From Bacteroidales bacterium (GTDB lineage: Bacteria > Bacteroidota > Bacteroidia > Bacteroidales > Muribaculaceae), in the NCBI GenBank assembly GCA_015061085.1, contig SUXG01000022.1:1963-37218 (forward strand): DNA of 35,256 nt, read 5' to 3'. The notes under the pieces were generated by a model. It did not search any database. It saw nothing but the letters and a program-made list of their open reading frames with translations, and had not been told where the DNA came from. Both the position numbers and the translations under genes were made by a program. Shown here one piece after another: positions 35,187-35,256 of this stretch; within the stretch, counting starts at the first letter, position 1, and the number at the start of each line of letters is the position of its first letter.

Positions 35187-35256
35187 TCAACTGTCCCACT
35201 TGTCCCACCACGGAGGAACGGGACTACCGAACCAATTAGGACAACTGAAACACTTG
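35187..35256 (-). CDS. Possible C-terminal fragment of an unidentified protein
   Basis: On the minus strand an open frame enters from the window edge and ends at TGA 35187-35189. The 22 visible residues (KCFSCPNWFG...VPPWWDKWDS) contain a CxxC pair and a Trp-rich end. The segment is much richer in GC than the intergenic DNA beside it, which fits coding sequence, but it is too short to identify and could be chance. The repeated TGGGACA(A/G) encodes W-D-K-W-D. Confidence 0.35.
   Translation of the reverse strand, partial: KCFSCPNWFGSPVPPWWDKWDS

Noticed and set aside
1..35256. CRISPR array, prophage or insertion sequence
   Set aside because: I found no regularly spaced short repeats, transposase or phage structural genes, and no terminal inverted repeats with target duplications.

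Overview
The window is AT-rich DNA from a member of the Bacteroidota, most likely order Bacteroidales and possibly a gut Muribaculaceae-like lineage; the family is only a guess. Four things point there. Five promoters fit the Bacteroidetes pattern TTTG, 19-21 bp, TAnnTTTG. Genes lack Shine-Dalgarno sequences. Secreted proteins end in type IX secretion (T9SS) sorting tails. Several families are typical of the group: DUF4922, DUF5106, DUF4492 beside cydAB, BadF-type sugar kinase and DUF1343/NamZ. I see no tRNA, rRNA, CRISPR, insertion sequence or prophage.

Layout. (1) 1-7199, minus strand: an operon-like run of three exported proteins, namely a very large T9SS adhesin, an M6 metalloprotease whose start overlaps the adhesin stop, and a repeat-containing surface protein cut by the window edge. 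(2) 7623-10071, minus: tryptophanase with its own promoter and terminator, and a TraB/GumN-family exported protein. (3) 10288-11827, plus: a small HU protein followed by an HU-transmembrane-LysM fusion. (4) 11881-16344, minus: argR, a degenerate ArgC homologue, a tailless SSB, arginine decarboxylase speA and truA. (5) 16522-20614, minus: BadF-family sugar kinase (MurK-like), DUF5106/thioredoxin protein, DoxX protein, mnmA and a bifunctional-nuclease-domain protein. (6) 20753-30047, minus: six tightly packed genes for cell-wall breakdown and salvage, namely a giant amidase, GT2 glycosyltransferase, HIT-like DUF4922 protein, SpoIID/LytB protein, AmpG-like permease and NamZ-like exo-muramidase. 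(7) 30332-31981, plus: class I fumarase. (8) 32075-34959, minus: cytochrome bd oxidase cydAB preceded by a DUF4492 micro-membrane protein. A possible gene tail lies at the right edge.

How they fit. Regions 5 and 6 together look like peptidoglycan recycling: stem-peptide and glycan cleavage outside, import by the permease, and phosphorylation of the amino sugar inside, with a nucleotidyl-transfer-like enzyme and a glycosyltransferase of unknown role embedded. Regions 7 and 8 fit fumarate-linked anaerobic or microaerobic respiration. The observations I rate most worth checking are the HU-TM-LysM protein (a possible DNA-to-wall tether), the ArgC homologue without its catalytic cysteine beside argR, the SpoIID protein that cannot have a signal peptide, and the uncharacterised DUF4922/GT pair within the wall-recycling cluster.
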